Positions 1 to 9,156 of a DNA stretch of 13,599 nt are shown one piece after another. Where the stretch lies: the NCBI GenBank assembly GCA_046153015.1, contig JBJXGF010000408.1:1-13599 (forward strand). The letters run 5' to 3'. The notes below the pieces were generated by a model. That model ran no database searches. It saw nothing but the letters and a program-made list of their open reading frames with translations, and was not told where the DNA came from. Source of the DNA: JBJXGF01 sp046153015 (GTDB lineage Bacteria > Actinomycetota > Acidimicrobiia > Acidimicrobiales > CAIXPF01). The number at the start of each line of letters is the position of its first letter. Position 1 is the stretch's first letter. The translations under genes and the position numbers were made by a program.

Positions 1-146
1 GCCCGCCCAGCGCCGCCGAGCTCGACCGGGTGCTCGCGGTGGTGAACGGCCAGCGTCGCGCCGCGCAGCTCGCGGGCGGCGACCGCATCGTGCGCCGCGC
101 CGGCCGCCTCCACCGGGCGCCGCCCGAGCCGGGCAGCTCGCTGTAG
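1..146 (+). CDS. C-terminal end of a protein, possibly tRNA(Ile)-lysidine synthase (TilS)
   Basis: The frame beginning at base 3 is open and ends with TAG at 144-146; its start lies before the window. Nearly every third codon position is G or C, as in the real genes here, and the other two plus frames lack this bias, so I treat it as coding. The 47 visible residues contain a helix (AELDRVLAVVNGQRRAAQL) followed by GGDRIVRRAGRLHR. That helix, then a Gly-Gly turn, then 'R..GRL', resembles the end of the TilS core domain, which modifies the wobble C of tRNA-Ile. The tilS-(hpt)-ftsH neighbourhood is known in many Gram-positive bacteria, and ftsH follows here with no hpt between. The fragment is too short for a firm call: the coding status is fairly sure, the TilS identity is a guess from pattern and context. 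Confidence 0.45.
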   Translation, partial: PPSAAELDRVLAVVNGQRRAAQLAGGDRIVRRAGRLHRAPPEPGSSL

Positions 147-190
147 GCGCGGGGCCGCTCGCCCTATTCGGATCGCAGGAGGCCCGTCGC

Positions 191-196
191 TAGCGT
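191..196 (+). promoter_or_regulatory. Predicted -10 element (TAGCGT) of ftsH
   Basis: TAGCGT fits the actinobacterial TAnnnT -10 pattern. It ends 9 nt before the GTG at 206, so a start site about 7 nt downstream would give an RNA with only a few bases before the start codon. A weak -35-like TTCGGA lies at 167-172 with an 18 nt spacer. AGGAGG at 177-182 is upstream of the predicted transcription start and 23 nt from the GTG, so it is probably not this gene's ribosome binding site. Confidence 0.4.
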
Positions 197-205
197 GGCA
201 GCACC

Positions 206-2068
206 GTGAAGAGGCTCGTGCGCGTCCCCATCCTCGCGGCCGCTGTGGCGGTCGCGGTCATCCTCGTCGGGTTCTCCCTCCTCGGAAACGGACCCGACAG
301 GACGACCCTGCGCCTCGACGAGCTCATCGCCCAGATCGGCGGCGGGCAGGTCCGCACCGCCACCATCCGCGACCGCAGCCACGAGGTGGTCGGCGAGCTG
401 GCCAGCGGGGCCCGCTACCGGGCCGTGATTCCGGCCAGCTACACCCAGACGCTCACCGAGCAGCTCCGCCGAGCCGAGCCCTCGGTCGAGATCCGGGCCG
501 ATCAGCAGGCCGAGCCGTTCTGGCTCAGCCTGCTCTGGAGCCTGCTGCCCGTGCTGATCCTCGTCGCCGTGTTCGGCTTCTTCCTGTCCCGCACGGGGGC
601 CGGCGGCGGCCGCTTCATGGCCTTCGGCCGGGCCAAGGCGCGCCAGGTGACGAAGGACCAGCCCAAGGTCACCTTCGCCGACGTGGCCGGCGCTGACGAG
701 GCGGTCGAGGAGCTGAAGGAGATCCGCGACTTCCTCCAGAACCCCGAGAAGTTCCACGCCATCGGGGCGAAGATCCCCAAGGGCGTGCTGCTCTACGGCC
801 CGCCCGGCACGGGGAAGACGCTGCTGGCCCGGGCCGTGGCCGGCGAGGCCGGCGCCCCGTTCTTCTCGATCTCGGGTTCCGATTTCGTCGAGATGTTCGT
901 CGGCGTCGGGGCGAGCCGCGTGCGCGACCTGTTCCAGCAGGCCAAGGCGGCCGCGCCGGCCATCATCTTCGTCGACGAGATCGACGCCGTCGGCCGTCAC
1001 CGCGGCGCCGGCCTCGGCGGCGGCCACGACGAGCGCGAGCAGACGCTCAACCAGCTCCTCGTGGAGATGGACGGCTTCGACGTGAGCCGCGGCGTCATCC
1101 TCGTCGCCGCCACCAACCGGCCCGACATCCTCGACCCGGCGCTGCTGCGCCCCGGCCGCTTCGACCGCCAGGTGGTCGTCGACCGCCCCGACCTCGCCGG
1201 CCGCAAGGCGATCGTCGAGGTGCACAGCAAGGGCAAGCCGTTCGACGCATCGGTCGACGCCGAGGTGGTGGCCCGCCGCACGCCGGGCTTCACCGGGGCC
1301 GACCTCGCCAACCTGCTCAACGAGGCGGCGCTGCTCGCCGCCCGGCGGGGACGCAGCCAGATCGGGATGGCCGAGCTGGAGGCGGCGATCGACCGGGTGC
1401 TGGCCGGCCCCGAGCGCAAGGGTCGGGTCATGTCGGAGCGGGAGAAGTGGGTGATCGCCTACCACGAGGCCGGCCATGCGCTCGTGGGCCACGTCCTCCC
1501 GAACACCGACCCGATCCACCGGGTGTCGATCATCGCCCGCGGCCGCGCGCTCGGCTGGACGCTGGCGCTGCCCACCCAGGACCGCCACCTGCGCAGCCGG
1601 GCGGAGCTGCGCGACGAGATGGCGATGCTGCTCGGGGGGCGCACCGCCGAAGAGGTCGTGTTCGGCGACCCGACCACCGGCGCCGAGAACGACATCGCCC
1701 GCGTCAGCGAGCTCGCCCGGTCCATGGTCACCCAGTTCGGCATGGCCGACCGCCTCGGCCCCCAGCAGTACGGCCGGCGCAGCGGCGAGGTGTTCCTCGG
1801 TCGGGACATGGGCCACGAGGTGAACTACTCCGACGAGATCGCGGCGCGCATCGACGAGGAGATCCGCGGGTTGGTCGACGCCGCCCACGACGAGGCCCGT
1901 GAGCTGCTCTCGCTGCATCGCGGCACGCTCGACCGGCTGGCATCTGCGCTCGTCGCCCACGAGACGCTGGAGGGCCACGCCCTCATGACCCTGCTGAACG
2001 AGACCAACACGGCCCTGCCCGACGCCGGCCCCGAGCGCCCCGGCGCCGCCGACGCCTGGAACCGCTGA
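206..2068 (+). CDS. ftsH: ATP-dependent zinc metalloprotease FtsH
   Basis: This is a membrane-anchored AAA+ protease that extracts and degrades membrane and soluble proteins, normally as a hexamer with its catalytic part in the cytoplasm. The 620 aa length is usual for the family. Order: membrane helix at about residues 6-25, an external domain to about 104, a second helix at about 106-128, then the AAA module with Walker A GPPGTGKT (198-205), pore loop FVGVGA, Walker B with D257-E258 and the arginine-finger region (NRPDILDPALLRPGRFD). The protease domain has HEAGH at 420-424 and a third zinc ligand, Asp, at about 496 in GAENDIARV. All catalytic motifs are intact. GTG at 206 is chosen because an in-frame TAG sits at 191-193 and the first membrane helix begins just inside; GTG at 218 is the only nearby alternative. 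Expression is probably from its own near-leaderless promoter at 191-196. Confidence 0.95.
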   Translation: MKRLVRVPILAAAVAVAVILVGFSLLGNGPDRTTLRLDELIAQIGGGQVRTATIRDRSHEVVGELASGARYRAVIPASYTQTLTEQLRRAEPSVEIRADQQAEPFWLSLLWSLLPVLILVAVFGFFLSRTGAGGGRFMAFGRAKARQVTKDQPKVTFADVAGADEAVEELKEIRDFLQNPEKFHAIGAKIPKGVLLYGPPGTGKTLLARAVAGEAGAPFFSISGSDFVEMFVGVGASRVRDLFQQAKAAAPAIIFVDEIDAVGRHRGAGLGGGHDEREQTLNQLLVEMDGFDVSRGVILVAATNRPDILDPALLRPGRFDRQVVVDRPDLAGRKAIVEVHSKGKPFDASVDAEVVARRTPGFTGADLANLLNEAALLAARRGRSQIGMAELEAAIDRVLAGPERKGRVMSEREKWVIAYHEAGHALVGHVLPNTDPIHRVSIIARGRALGWTLALPTQDRHLRSRAELRDEMAMLLGGRTAEEVVFGDPTTGAENDIARVSELARSMVTQFGMADRLGPQQYGRRSGEVFLGRDMGHEVNYSDEIAARIDEEIRGLVDAAHDEARELLSLHRGTLDRLASALVAHETLEGHALMTLLNETNTALPDAGPERPGAADAWNR

Positions 2069-2100
2069 GCGCTGAGCGAGTTCAGCGGCCTCAGCAGGGC

Positions 2101-2106
2101 TAGCCT
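2101..2106 (+). promoter_or_regulatory. Predicted -10 element (TAGCCT) of the pseudophosphatase-like gene
   Basis: TAGCCT fits TAnnnT and lies 32 nt after the ftsH stop codon. A start about 7 nt downstream (near 2113) would leave a short leader that still contains the GGGAGGA ribosome binding site at 2118-2124, four bases before the ATG at 2129. No convincing -35 is visible. This suggests the gene, and mutM behind it, is transcribed separately from ftsH. Confidence 0.35.
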
Positions 2107-2128
2107 GTCAGCGCCTCGGGAGGACGCC

Positions 2129-2659
2129 ATGGCAGCGAAGGGGAAATGGGCGCAGGGGATCACCCCGCGTCGGTTCTCGTGGGTGATCAAGGACAAGCTC
2201 GCGATGTGCGAGCGCCCCGGCGGGTACGGCACGAACCATCGGCGTGTGCGCCGCCAGGAGGAGATCATCTGGATCCGCGAGCAGGGCTTCACCTGCGTCG
2301 TGTCGTTCATCCCGTCGCCCCACAACCTGCACAATTACGACGAGCTGGGCGTGGCGTGGCTGCACCGCCCGTTCCCGACCGCCGAAGAGCTGCCCGCCTT
2401 CGCGGCGGGGCTCTACCCGGAGCTGCGCGCCAGCCTGGCCGAGGGCGGCCGGGTGATCGCGCACCAGGACGAGCTCGGCGACAGCGTGGCCGGGCTCATG
2501 GCCGGCTACCTCGTGTGGGCCGGCCTGCTCCCCGAGGCCCCGCGGGCCATCTCGATCATGGAGCAGATCGTGCAGCGCCAGCTCGGCCCCCAAGGTCGTG
2601 AGCTGGTGGCGCTGGCCGCCGCGCTCAAGGCGCGGGCCGGCGCCCCCGCCACCGCCTGA
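2129..2659 (+). CDS. Dual-specificity-phosphatase-like protein with degenerate active site
   Basis: The 176 aa protein has no signal peptide or membrane helix. Its N-terminal half (RFSWVIKDKLAMCERPGG, then a helix, then GFTCVVSF) follows the start of small dual-specificity/tyrosine phosphatases, where a strand with 'LA...RPG' precedes the first helix and the 'VVSL' strand. A segment at residues 109-128 then aligns without gaps to the phosphatase P-loop and its following helix. Where an active enzyme has HCxxGxxR, this protein reads HQDELGDS (112-119), so the nucleophilic Cys is Gln113 and the phosphate-binding Arg is Ser119. The downstream helix (GLMAGYLVWAGLL) and an acidic-aromatic HNYDELGV segment remain. 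I infer a non-catalytic binding protein. The start is ATG with GGGAGGA upstream. mutM follows after 14 nt and probably shares its mRNA; whether that reflects a repair-related role is unknown. The fold call is moderate; the role is unknown. Confidence 0.6.
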   Translation: MAAKGKWAQGITPRRFSWVIKDKLAMCERPGGYGTNHRRVRRQEEIIWIREQGFTCVVSFIPSPHNLHNYDELGVAWLHRPFPTAEELPAFAAGLYPELRASLAEGGRVIAHQDELGDSVAGLMAGYLVWAGLLPEAPRAISIMEQIVQRQLGPQGRELVALAAALKARAGAPATA

Positions 2660-2673
2660 GCCGGGCCCGGCCG

Positions 2674-3471
2674 ATGCCGGAGCTGCCCGAGGTCGAGACC
2701 ATCCGGCGGGCGCTGGCGCCGCTGGTCGTCGGGCGGCGCATCGTCGAGGCCGGCGGCCATCCATCGCCGAAGTTCGACCAGGCCGCCGCCGCCCGGGGCG
2801 CAACCGTGCGTGAGGTTCGCCGCCGCGGCAAGTACCTGCTCGCCGAGCTCGACGACGGCCGGGAGCTGATCGTGCACCTCGGCATGACCGGCTCGCTGCG
2901 GGTCGGCGCCCCCCGCCCCGGGCCGGACCCGTACCTGCGGGCGTGGTGGGCGCTCGACGACGGCCAGGCCCTCGAGCTGCGGGACATCCGCCGCTTCGGG
3001 CGGGTGGCGGTGACCCGGGCCGGGGACTACCGCTCGCTGCCCACGCTGGCCGAGCTCGGCCCCGAGCCCTTCGAGCTGACCGCCGATGCGTTCTGGGCGG
3101 CGCTGGCCCGCAGCCGAGCGCATCTCAAGGCCCGGCTGCTCAGCCAGCGGCCCATCGCCGGGGTGGGCAACATCTATGCCGACGAGGCGCTGTGGCAGGC
3201 TCGGCTGCACCCCGCTCGTCGGCGGGTGAGCCGCCCCCAGGCCGCCGCGCTGCTCACCGCGCTGCAAGCGGTGCTGCAGGCGGGGATCGACAACGGCGGC
3301 ACGACGCTGCGCGATTACCGCACGGTGAGCGGCGACGAGGGCGCCCACCAGCACCACCTCGAGTGTTACGGCCGGGCCGGCCTGCCCTGCCTCCGCTGCG
3401 GCGCGCCGCTGAAGAGGCGCGCGTACGACGGCCGGACCGCCACCTTCTGCGCCGCCTGCCAAACCCGCTGA
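2674..3471 (+). CDS. mutM: Formamidopyrimidine-DNA glycosylase (Fpg/MutM)
   Basis: This base-excision enzyme removes 8-oxoguanine and formamidopyrimidines and cleaves the strand by beta,delta-elimination. The protein begins MPELPEVETIRR: after Met removal Pro becomes the N-terminal nucleophile and the next residue is the catalytic Glu. The conserved Lys is at 53 (RRRGKYLLAEL), the helix-two-turn-helix region carries GVGNIYADEALW, and GGTTLRDY is typical of Fpg rather than Nei. A four-Cys zinc finger closes the protein (C239, C242, C259, C262), with the lesion-contacting Arg at about 254. The 265 aa length is normal and nothing is missing. Only 14 nt separate it from the upstream gene and I see no good ribosome binding site, so translation may be coupled or weak. 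It converges on the polyprenyl synthase gene. Confidence 0.95.
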   Translation: MPELPEVETIRRALAPLVVGRRIVEAGGHPSPKFDQAAAARGATVREVRRRGKYLLAELDDGRELIVHLGMTGSLRVGAPRPGPDPYLRAWWALDDGQALELRDIRRFGRVAVTRAGDYRSLPTLAELGPEPFELTADAFWAALARSRAHLKARLLSQRPIAGVGNIYADEALWQARLHPARRRVSRPQAAALLTALQAVLQAGIDNGGTTLRDYRTVSGDEGAHQHHLECYGRAGLPCLRCGAPLKRRAYDGRTATFCAACQTR

Positions 3472-3473
3472 CC

Positions 3474-3506
3474 GCGCCGGACGCGGCGCCCGCGCTGTTG
3501 TTGTTT
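3474..3506 (+). terminator. Possible terminator after mutM
   Basis: Three bases after the mutM stop lies a 6 bp perfect inverted repeat, GCGCCG (3474-3479) and CGGCGC (3484-3489), with a 4 nt loop. A T-rich run (TGTTGTTGTTT) follows at 3496-3506, after a 6 nt gap, and reaches the stop codon of the opposite gene. The gap makes it imperfect as an intrinsic terminator, but the T run is striking in DNA this GC-rich. Confidence 0.35.
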
Positions 3507-4497
3507 ACGCGCCGACGGCGCTCACGCGGCCCAGCAGCTCGTCGGCCGCGGTGCGCAGGGCCGCGGCCCCCGGGGTGCCATCGACCGCCCGCAGCGCCTG
3601 CGACGCCCGCTCGGCGTGGTGCTGCGCCGCGGCGAAGGCGGAGGGGACCGCGCCGTTGGCCTGCACCAGCGCCCGGGCGGCGAGCAGCTGCTCGCCCTCC
3701 AACGGGCGGCCGAGCAGGCGGCGCAGCTCACCTGCCGACTCGCCGTCGAGCGCGCACAGCACCGGCAGGGTGTACACCCCTTGCACCAGGTCGAGCCCGG
3801 CCGGCTTGCCCAGCTGCTCGTCCGATGCGATCACATCGAGGATGTCGTCGACGATCTGGAAGGCCACGCCGAAGTCGTGCCCGAACGCCGTGAGGGCCTC
3901 CACGTGGGGCCGAGGCAGGCCCCCGACGATGGCGCCGATGCGGCAGGACGCGGCCAGGAGCGAGGCCGTCTTGCCGCTGATGCTGGCGAAGTACGACTCG
4001 ACGGTGCGGCCCACGTTGTAAGCCTGCTCGAGCTCTCGAACCTGGCCCTCGCAGAGCCGGCTGATCGTGGCCGCCAACAGGGCGGCGACCTCGGTGCCGA
4101 GCGATGCGGCGATTTCCGAGGCCCGGGCGAGGAGGAAGTCGCCGGCCAATATCGCCTTGAGGTTTCCCCAGCGGGCGTTGACGCTCTCGACGGTGCGGCG
4201 CGTGCTCGCCTCGTCCATCACGTCGTCGTGGTAGAGCGACCCGAGGTGCACCAGCTCCACCGACACGGCGCCCATGACCACGTCGTGCGCGGCGGCCGCC
4301 TCGCCTCCGGCCTGGGCCGCCGCCGACGCGATGGCGAAGCTGGGCCGGACTCGCTTGCCGCCGGCCTTGATGAGGTGCCCGGCGATCTCGGTGAGCAGCG
4401 GGTCGTCGCAGATCACGGCGTTGCGCAGCTCGGCTTCGACGATCACCAGATCCTCGGCCAGCGAGGGCAGGCTGGGGTGGAGGCTCGGCGGCGCCAC
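3505..4497 (-). CDS. Long-chain polyprenyl diphosphate synthase (trans-prenyltransferase)
   Basis: The enzyme condenses isopentenyl diphosphate units onto an allylic primer to make a polyprenyl chain, probably the menaquinone side chain. The 330 aa protein shows GGKRVRPS (46-53), the first Asp-rich motif DDVMD (91-95), a lysine-containing GKTASLLA segment (175-182), the second Asp-rich motif DDILD (217-221) and the GKPAGLD signature. The residues four and five places before the first motif are Ser87 and Gly86; small residues there are associated with long-chain products in this family. The GTG at 4497 is chosen because the conserved region starts soon after it, the length is normal, and a TATGGT -10 element lies 8 nt upstream. 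It converges with mutM and diverges from clpC. The substrate could come from the MEP pathway that includes the ispDF gene in this window. Exact chain length cannot be read. Confidence 0.9.
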   Translation of the reverse strand: MAPPSLHPSLPSLAEDLVIVEAELRNAVICDDPLLTEIAGHLIKAGGKRVRPSFAIASAAAQAGGEAAAAHDVVMGAVSVELVHLGSLYHDDVMDEASTRRTVESVNARWGNLKAILAGDFLLARASEIAASLGTEVAALLAATISRLCEGQVRELEQAYNVGRTVESYFASISGKTASLLAASCRIGAIVGGLPRPHVEALTAFGHDFGVAFQIVDDILDVIASDEQLGKPAGLDLVQGVYTLPVLCALDGESAGELRRLLGRPLEGEQLLAARALVQANGAVPSAFAAAQHHAERASQALRAVDGTPGAAALRTAADELLGRVSAVGA

Positions 4498-4505
4498 GAG
4501 GCTCG

Positions 4506-4511
4506 ACCATA
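4506..4511 (-). promoter_or_regulatory. Predicted -10 element (TATGGT) of the polyprenyl synthase gene
   Basis: Read on the minus strand, TATGGT fits TAnnnT and ends 8 nt before the GTG at 4497. A start 7 nt downstream would be at about 4499, giving an RNA that begins within two bases of the start codon. No clear -35 is seen. Confidence 0.4.
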
Positions 4512-4702
4512 GGCGAGCCGTCCGGTGGAGCGGAAACCGTGCTCCCGAACCGGCGCCGCGTGGGGCGGGGCCGGCGCCCTCAACCGAGGCGCCGCCTCGA
4601 CCGATACGTGGGGCGGCGCAGCCGCCAAAAACGTCGGGACTACTGAGAGCCTCGCCGGCGTTGAAGCTGTCGAGGTCGCATCGTCCCTCGAGGGCGGGAG
4701 GC

Positions 4703-4724
4703 GGCCCCTGTCCGGCCCCTGTCC
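4703..4724. repeat. Tandem 11 bp direct repeat upstream of the clpC promoter
   Basis: GGCCCCTGTCC occurs at 4703-4713 and again, without a gap and without a mismatch, at 4714-4724. It ends 26 nt before the TACAAT -10, so it covers about -60 to -39 relative to the predicted clpC start site. Eleven base pairs is close to one helical turn, so two proteins could bind side by side on the same face. It could also be a chance replication slippage. Confidence 0.6.
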
Positions 4725-4750
4725 AATCGTGCGAAGGTCGGCCGCACGGG

Positions 4751-4756
4751 TACAAT
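4751..4756 (+). promoter_or_regulatory. Predicted -10 element (TACAAT) of clpC
   Basis: TACAAT is one mismatch from the TATAAT consensus and is the strongest -10 hexamer seen in the window. The start would fall near 4763, giving a leader of about 32 nt that contains the GGGAGG ribosome binding site. No TTGACA-like -35 is present at the right distance, which leaves room for an activator. Confidence 0.5.
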
Positions 4757-4777
4757 CGTCTCACGACACCCCCTCGT

Positions 4778-4783
4778 GGGAGG
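4778..4783 (+). promoter_or_regulatory. Ribosome binding site (GGGAGG) that supports the TTG start of clpC
   Basis: GGGAGG ends 11 nt before TTG at 4795, a slightly long but workable spacing. The intervening ATG at 4785 is only one base from this site and is in another frame, where it reads nine codons before a TGA. TTG is therefore the better start for clpC. Confidence 0.5.
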
Positions 4784-4794
4784 CATGTTCCGCC

Positions 4795-7317
<2,523 letters not shown>

Positions 7318-7339
7318 ACCGCCCGTCTCCGTAGTCTCG

Positions 7340-7367
7340 AAGCGCCCCGGCCCCGCCGGGGCGCTTT
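7340..7367 (+). terminator. Intrinsic terminator after clpC
   Basis: AGCGCCCCGG (7341-7350) and CCGGGGCGCT (7356-7365) form a perfect 10 bp stem around the loop CCCCG, extended by A7340-T7366, with a short TTT tail at 7365-7367. It lies 23 nt after the clpC stop. The short T tail is normal for GC-rich genomes. Confidence 0.8.
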
Positions 7368-7412
7368 CGCGTCGGGGCGCATGACGCGACCGTGAGCGGT
7401 CAGGAGATGGTC

Positions 7413-7418
7413 TAGGTT
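7413..7418 (+). promoter_or_regulatory. Predicted -10 element (TAGGTT) of the LppM-like gene
   Basis: TAGGTT fits TAnnnT, lies after the clpC terminator and ends 9 nt before the GTG at 7428, so the RNA should begin within about three bases of the start codon. No ribosome binding site lies between. GGTCAGGA at 7398-7405 sits 7 nt upstream of it. Confidence 0.45.
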
Positions 7419-7427
7419 GGTCGAGCG

Positions 7428-9116
7428 GTGAGCGTACCTACTGTCGCGCGGCTCGTTCTGGCGGTCCTGGCCGTGCTGGTCGCGGCCGGTTGCCAGGCCG
7501 ACGGCCTGGTCGAGGTCGAGGTGCGGCCCGACGGGAGCGGCTCGGTCGTCGCCTCGGTCGGGGTCGACGATGCCGCGGCCCAGCACATCGCCCAGCTCGA
7601 GGGCGCGTTGCCGGTGGAGGACCTGAAAGCGGCCGGCTGGACCGTCGCGGGGCCGCAGAAGGAAGGCGACGGGCGGACGTGGTGGCGCGCCTCCAAGCCC
7701 TTCGCCGGCGAGGCCGACCTGCAGGCGGTGCTGGCCGAGGTGAGCGGGGCCAACGGCCCGCTGCGTGAACTGAGCCTCACTCGGCGGGGTTCCTTCGCCG
7801 GCTCGGTGTTCACCTTCGGCGGCGGTCTCGACTTTGGGGCTGGGGTGACCGCCTTCGGCGACCCGGAGCTGACCGCGCTGTTGGGCCAGCCGTTCGGCCA
7901 GAGCCCTGAGGGGCTGCAGGCGGCGCTCGGCGCGCCCCTCGAGACGAAGCTGTCGCTGTCGGTGCTGGCGAAGCTGCCCGGCGAGCTGGTGTCGTCGACG
8001 GCCGCCGCCGCGCCGTCCGGTGAGGCCCGCCCCGGGCGGGGGCGAGGAGCGCCGACCACCACCGCGCCGCCCGGGGTCATCCAGCCGCTGGCCGAGCTGT
8101 TGGCGCAGCGCGAGCGCGCCGGCTGGCAGGCGTGGAGCGGCTCGTTCGCGTCGGCCGATGTGGTGGCGGTGCGCCTCGAGACGAAGACCTCGAGAGCGGC
8201 GCCGCGGCTGTGGCGCTGGCTGGCGGTGGCCGCACTCGCCGCGGCGATCGCCGCCGCGGGGTACCAAGGCTGGCAGGCGTTCGCGGCCGGGCGGGACGAA
8301 CGCCGCCGCAATCGGCGCCTCACCGGATTCCCCGGCGCGTCGCCGCCTGTGCTCGGCCCGGTGCGGCCGGGGGCCGGCCCGATCGTGCTGGCCGGCGGCG
8401 CGGGCGGGGTCGGCGCTGCGTCGGTCGGATCGTCGGTCTCGCCCACCGTGATCCCCCGCCCCGTCGAGCGCCGCGTGGTCGCTGCCGGCGACGACGACGA
8501 CAAGGCGCTCCGCGTGGTGGTCGTCAACGCGATGGGGGTGCTCTTCCGTCCGAGCGATCCGCGTCGTGAGGTGCTCGTTCCTTTCGCCGCCGAGTTCGGC
8601 AGCCGTCTGGGCGAGAGCGAGCTGGCCGAAGCTCACCTGGCGCGCACGCTCGGGCTCGTGTCCAGCGCCGAGTTCTGGGACCGGCTCGGCATCAGCGGCG
8701 ATCCCCGCGTGCTCGACGACGCGTACGTGCGCCGCTTCCGGCTGAGCGAAGGCGCGGTGGAGTTCCTCGGCCAGGCGCACGAGCGCGGGCTGGTCGTCGC
8801 CGCGGTCGCCAACGACGCCCTCGACTGGTCGCAGCGGCTGCGCCAGCTCCACGAGCTCGGCCCGCTGGTGAGCGTGTGGGTGGTGAGCGCCGAGGTGGGG
8901 GCGCAGCTCCCCGCCGCGGGCTTCTATCAGGCCCTCGGCCGCGCCCTCGGCCGCCCGCCGCGTAACGGCATGGTCATCGATACCGATCCCGGGGCGTTGG
9001 CGGTGGCCCGCTCGCTCGGCTACCGGGCGGTGCTGTACGCGCCCGAGGGTCCGCCGCCGAGCGCCGAATACCCCACGCTGCGCAGCCTGGTCACGAGCGC
9101 CGGCCGATCCGGCTGA
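7428..9116 (+). CDS. LppM-like lipoprotein fused through a membrane helix to a degenerate HAD-like domain
   Basis: The 562 aa protein starts at GTG with a hydrophobic signal segment ending VAAGC (Cys22), a plausible though not ideal lipobox. Residues about 23-250 form an external domain of short beta-rich segments (VEVRPDGSGSVVASVGVD) resembling the actinobacterial LppM/DUF3153 family. A membrane helix follows at about 261-281, then the basic run GRDERRRNRR, which by the positive-inside rule places the rest in the cytoplasm. After a Pro/Gly/Ala-rich linker (about 285-358) comes a HAD-type domain from 359. Its layout is recognisable but motif I reads VVVVNAMGVLF with Asn367 for the nucleophilic Asp, the motif II Ser/Thr is Ala461, the motif III Lys is Leu494, and the motif IV Asp pair is D518-T519. 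I infer a non-catalytic sensor or scaffold. Fusion and motif losses are read directly; the LppM assignment is moderate. Confidence 0.6.
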   Translation: MSVPTVARLVLAVLAVLVAAGCQADGLVEVEVRPDGSGSVVASVGVDDAAAQHIAQLEGALPVEDLKAAGWTVAGPQKEGDGRTWWRASKPFAGEADLQAVLAEVSGANGPLRELSLTRRGSFAGSVFTFGGGLDFGAGVTAFGDPELTALLGQPFGQSPEGLQAALGAPLETKLSLSVLAKLPGELVSSTAAAAPSGEARPGRGRGAPTTTAPPGVIQPLAELLAQRERAGWQAWSGSFASADVVAVRLETKTSRAAPRLWRWLAVAALAAAIAAAGYQGWQAFAAGRDERRRNRRLTGFPGASPPVLGPVRPGAGPIVLAGGAGGVGAASVGSSVSPTVIPRPVERRVVAAGDDDDKALRVVVVNAMGVLFRPSDPRREVLVPFAAEFGSRLGESELAEAHLARTLGLVSSAEFWDRLGISGDPRVLDDAYVRRFRLSEGAVEFLGQAHERGLVVAAVANDALDWSQRLRQLHELGPLVSVWVVSAEVGAQLPAAGFYQALGRALGRPPRNGMVIDTDPGALAVARSLGYRAVLYAPEGPPPSAEYPTLRSLVTSAGRSG

Positions 9117-9127
9117 CCCGTCTTCGC

Positions 9128-9149
9128 TGTCACACCCCATCCGTACGCT
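9128..9149 (+). promoter_or_regulatory. Predicted radA promoter with partial RecA-independent DNA-damage (PafBC-type) motif
   Basis: TACGCT at 9144-9149 fits TAnnnT and ends 7 nt before the ATG, so transcription is expected at or one base before the start codon. TGTCACAC at 9128-9135 lies exactly 8 nt upstream. The mycobacterial RecA-independent damage promoter is TGTCRGTG-N8-TAnnnT; five of the eight upstream bases match here, with the exact spacing. The -10 is moderately supported, the damage motif weakly. Confidence 0.4.
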
Positions 9150-9156
9150 GCCGGCC

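Larger units (their letters stand above)
4498..4794. other. Divergent regulatory region between polyprenyl synthase and clpC
   Basis: This 297 nt stretch separates two divergent genes and is the longest gene-free region in the window. It holds a minus-strand TATGGT -10 at 4506-4511, a tandem 11 bp repeat at 4703-4724, a 10 bp palindrome CCCTCGAGGG at 4685-4694, a plus-strand TACAAT -10 at 4751-4756 and a GGGAGG ribosome binding site at 4778-4783. GGCGCC occurs three times between 4552 and 4593, and a 6 bp GC hairpin lies at 4612-4626. I see no RNA gene and no convincing small protein. One plus frame is open through it, joined to clpC, but it has no homology-like features. Confidence 0.6.

Noticed and set aside
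164..1978. 604-codon minus-strand open frame antisense to ftsH
   Set aside because: It mirrors a fully conserved FtsH gene in every motif; the translation is low-complexity and has no recognisable domain.
2062..2088. Inverted repeat CCGCTGA / TCAGCGG around the ftsH stop as a terminator
   Set aside because: The loop is 13 nt, alternative pairings with CTCAGC at 2090 compete, and there is no T tract. It may be chance repeats of CTGAGC.
4612..4631. GGCGGC-GCA-GCCGCC hairpin followed by AAAAA as a terminator
   Set aside because: The run is A on the plus strand, and on the minus strand the U run comes before the stem, so neither strand gives an intrinsic terminator.
4525..4794. In-frame N-terminal extension of clpC starting at ATG 4525
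   Set aside because: It would add 90 residues without any family counterpart, and the -10 TACAAT and ribosome binding site lie inside it.
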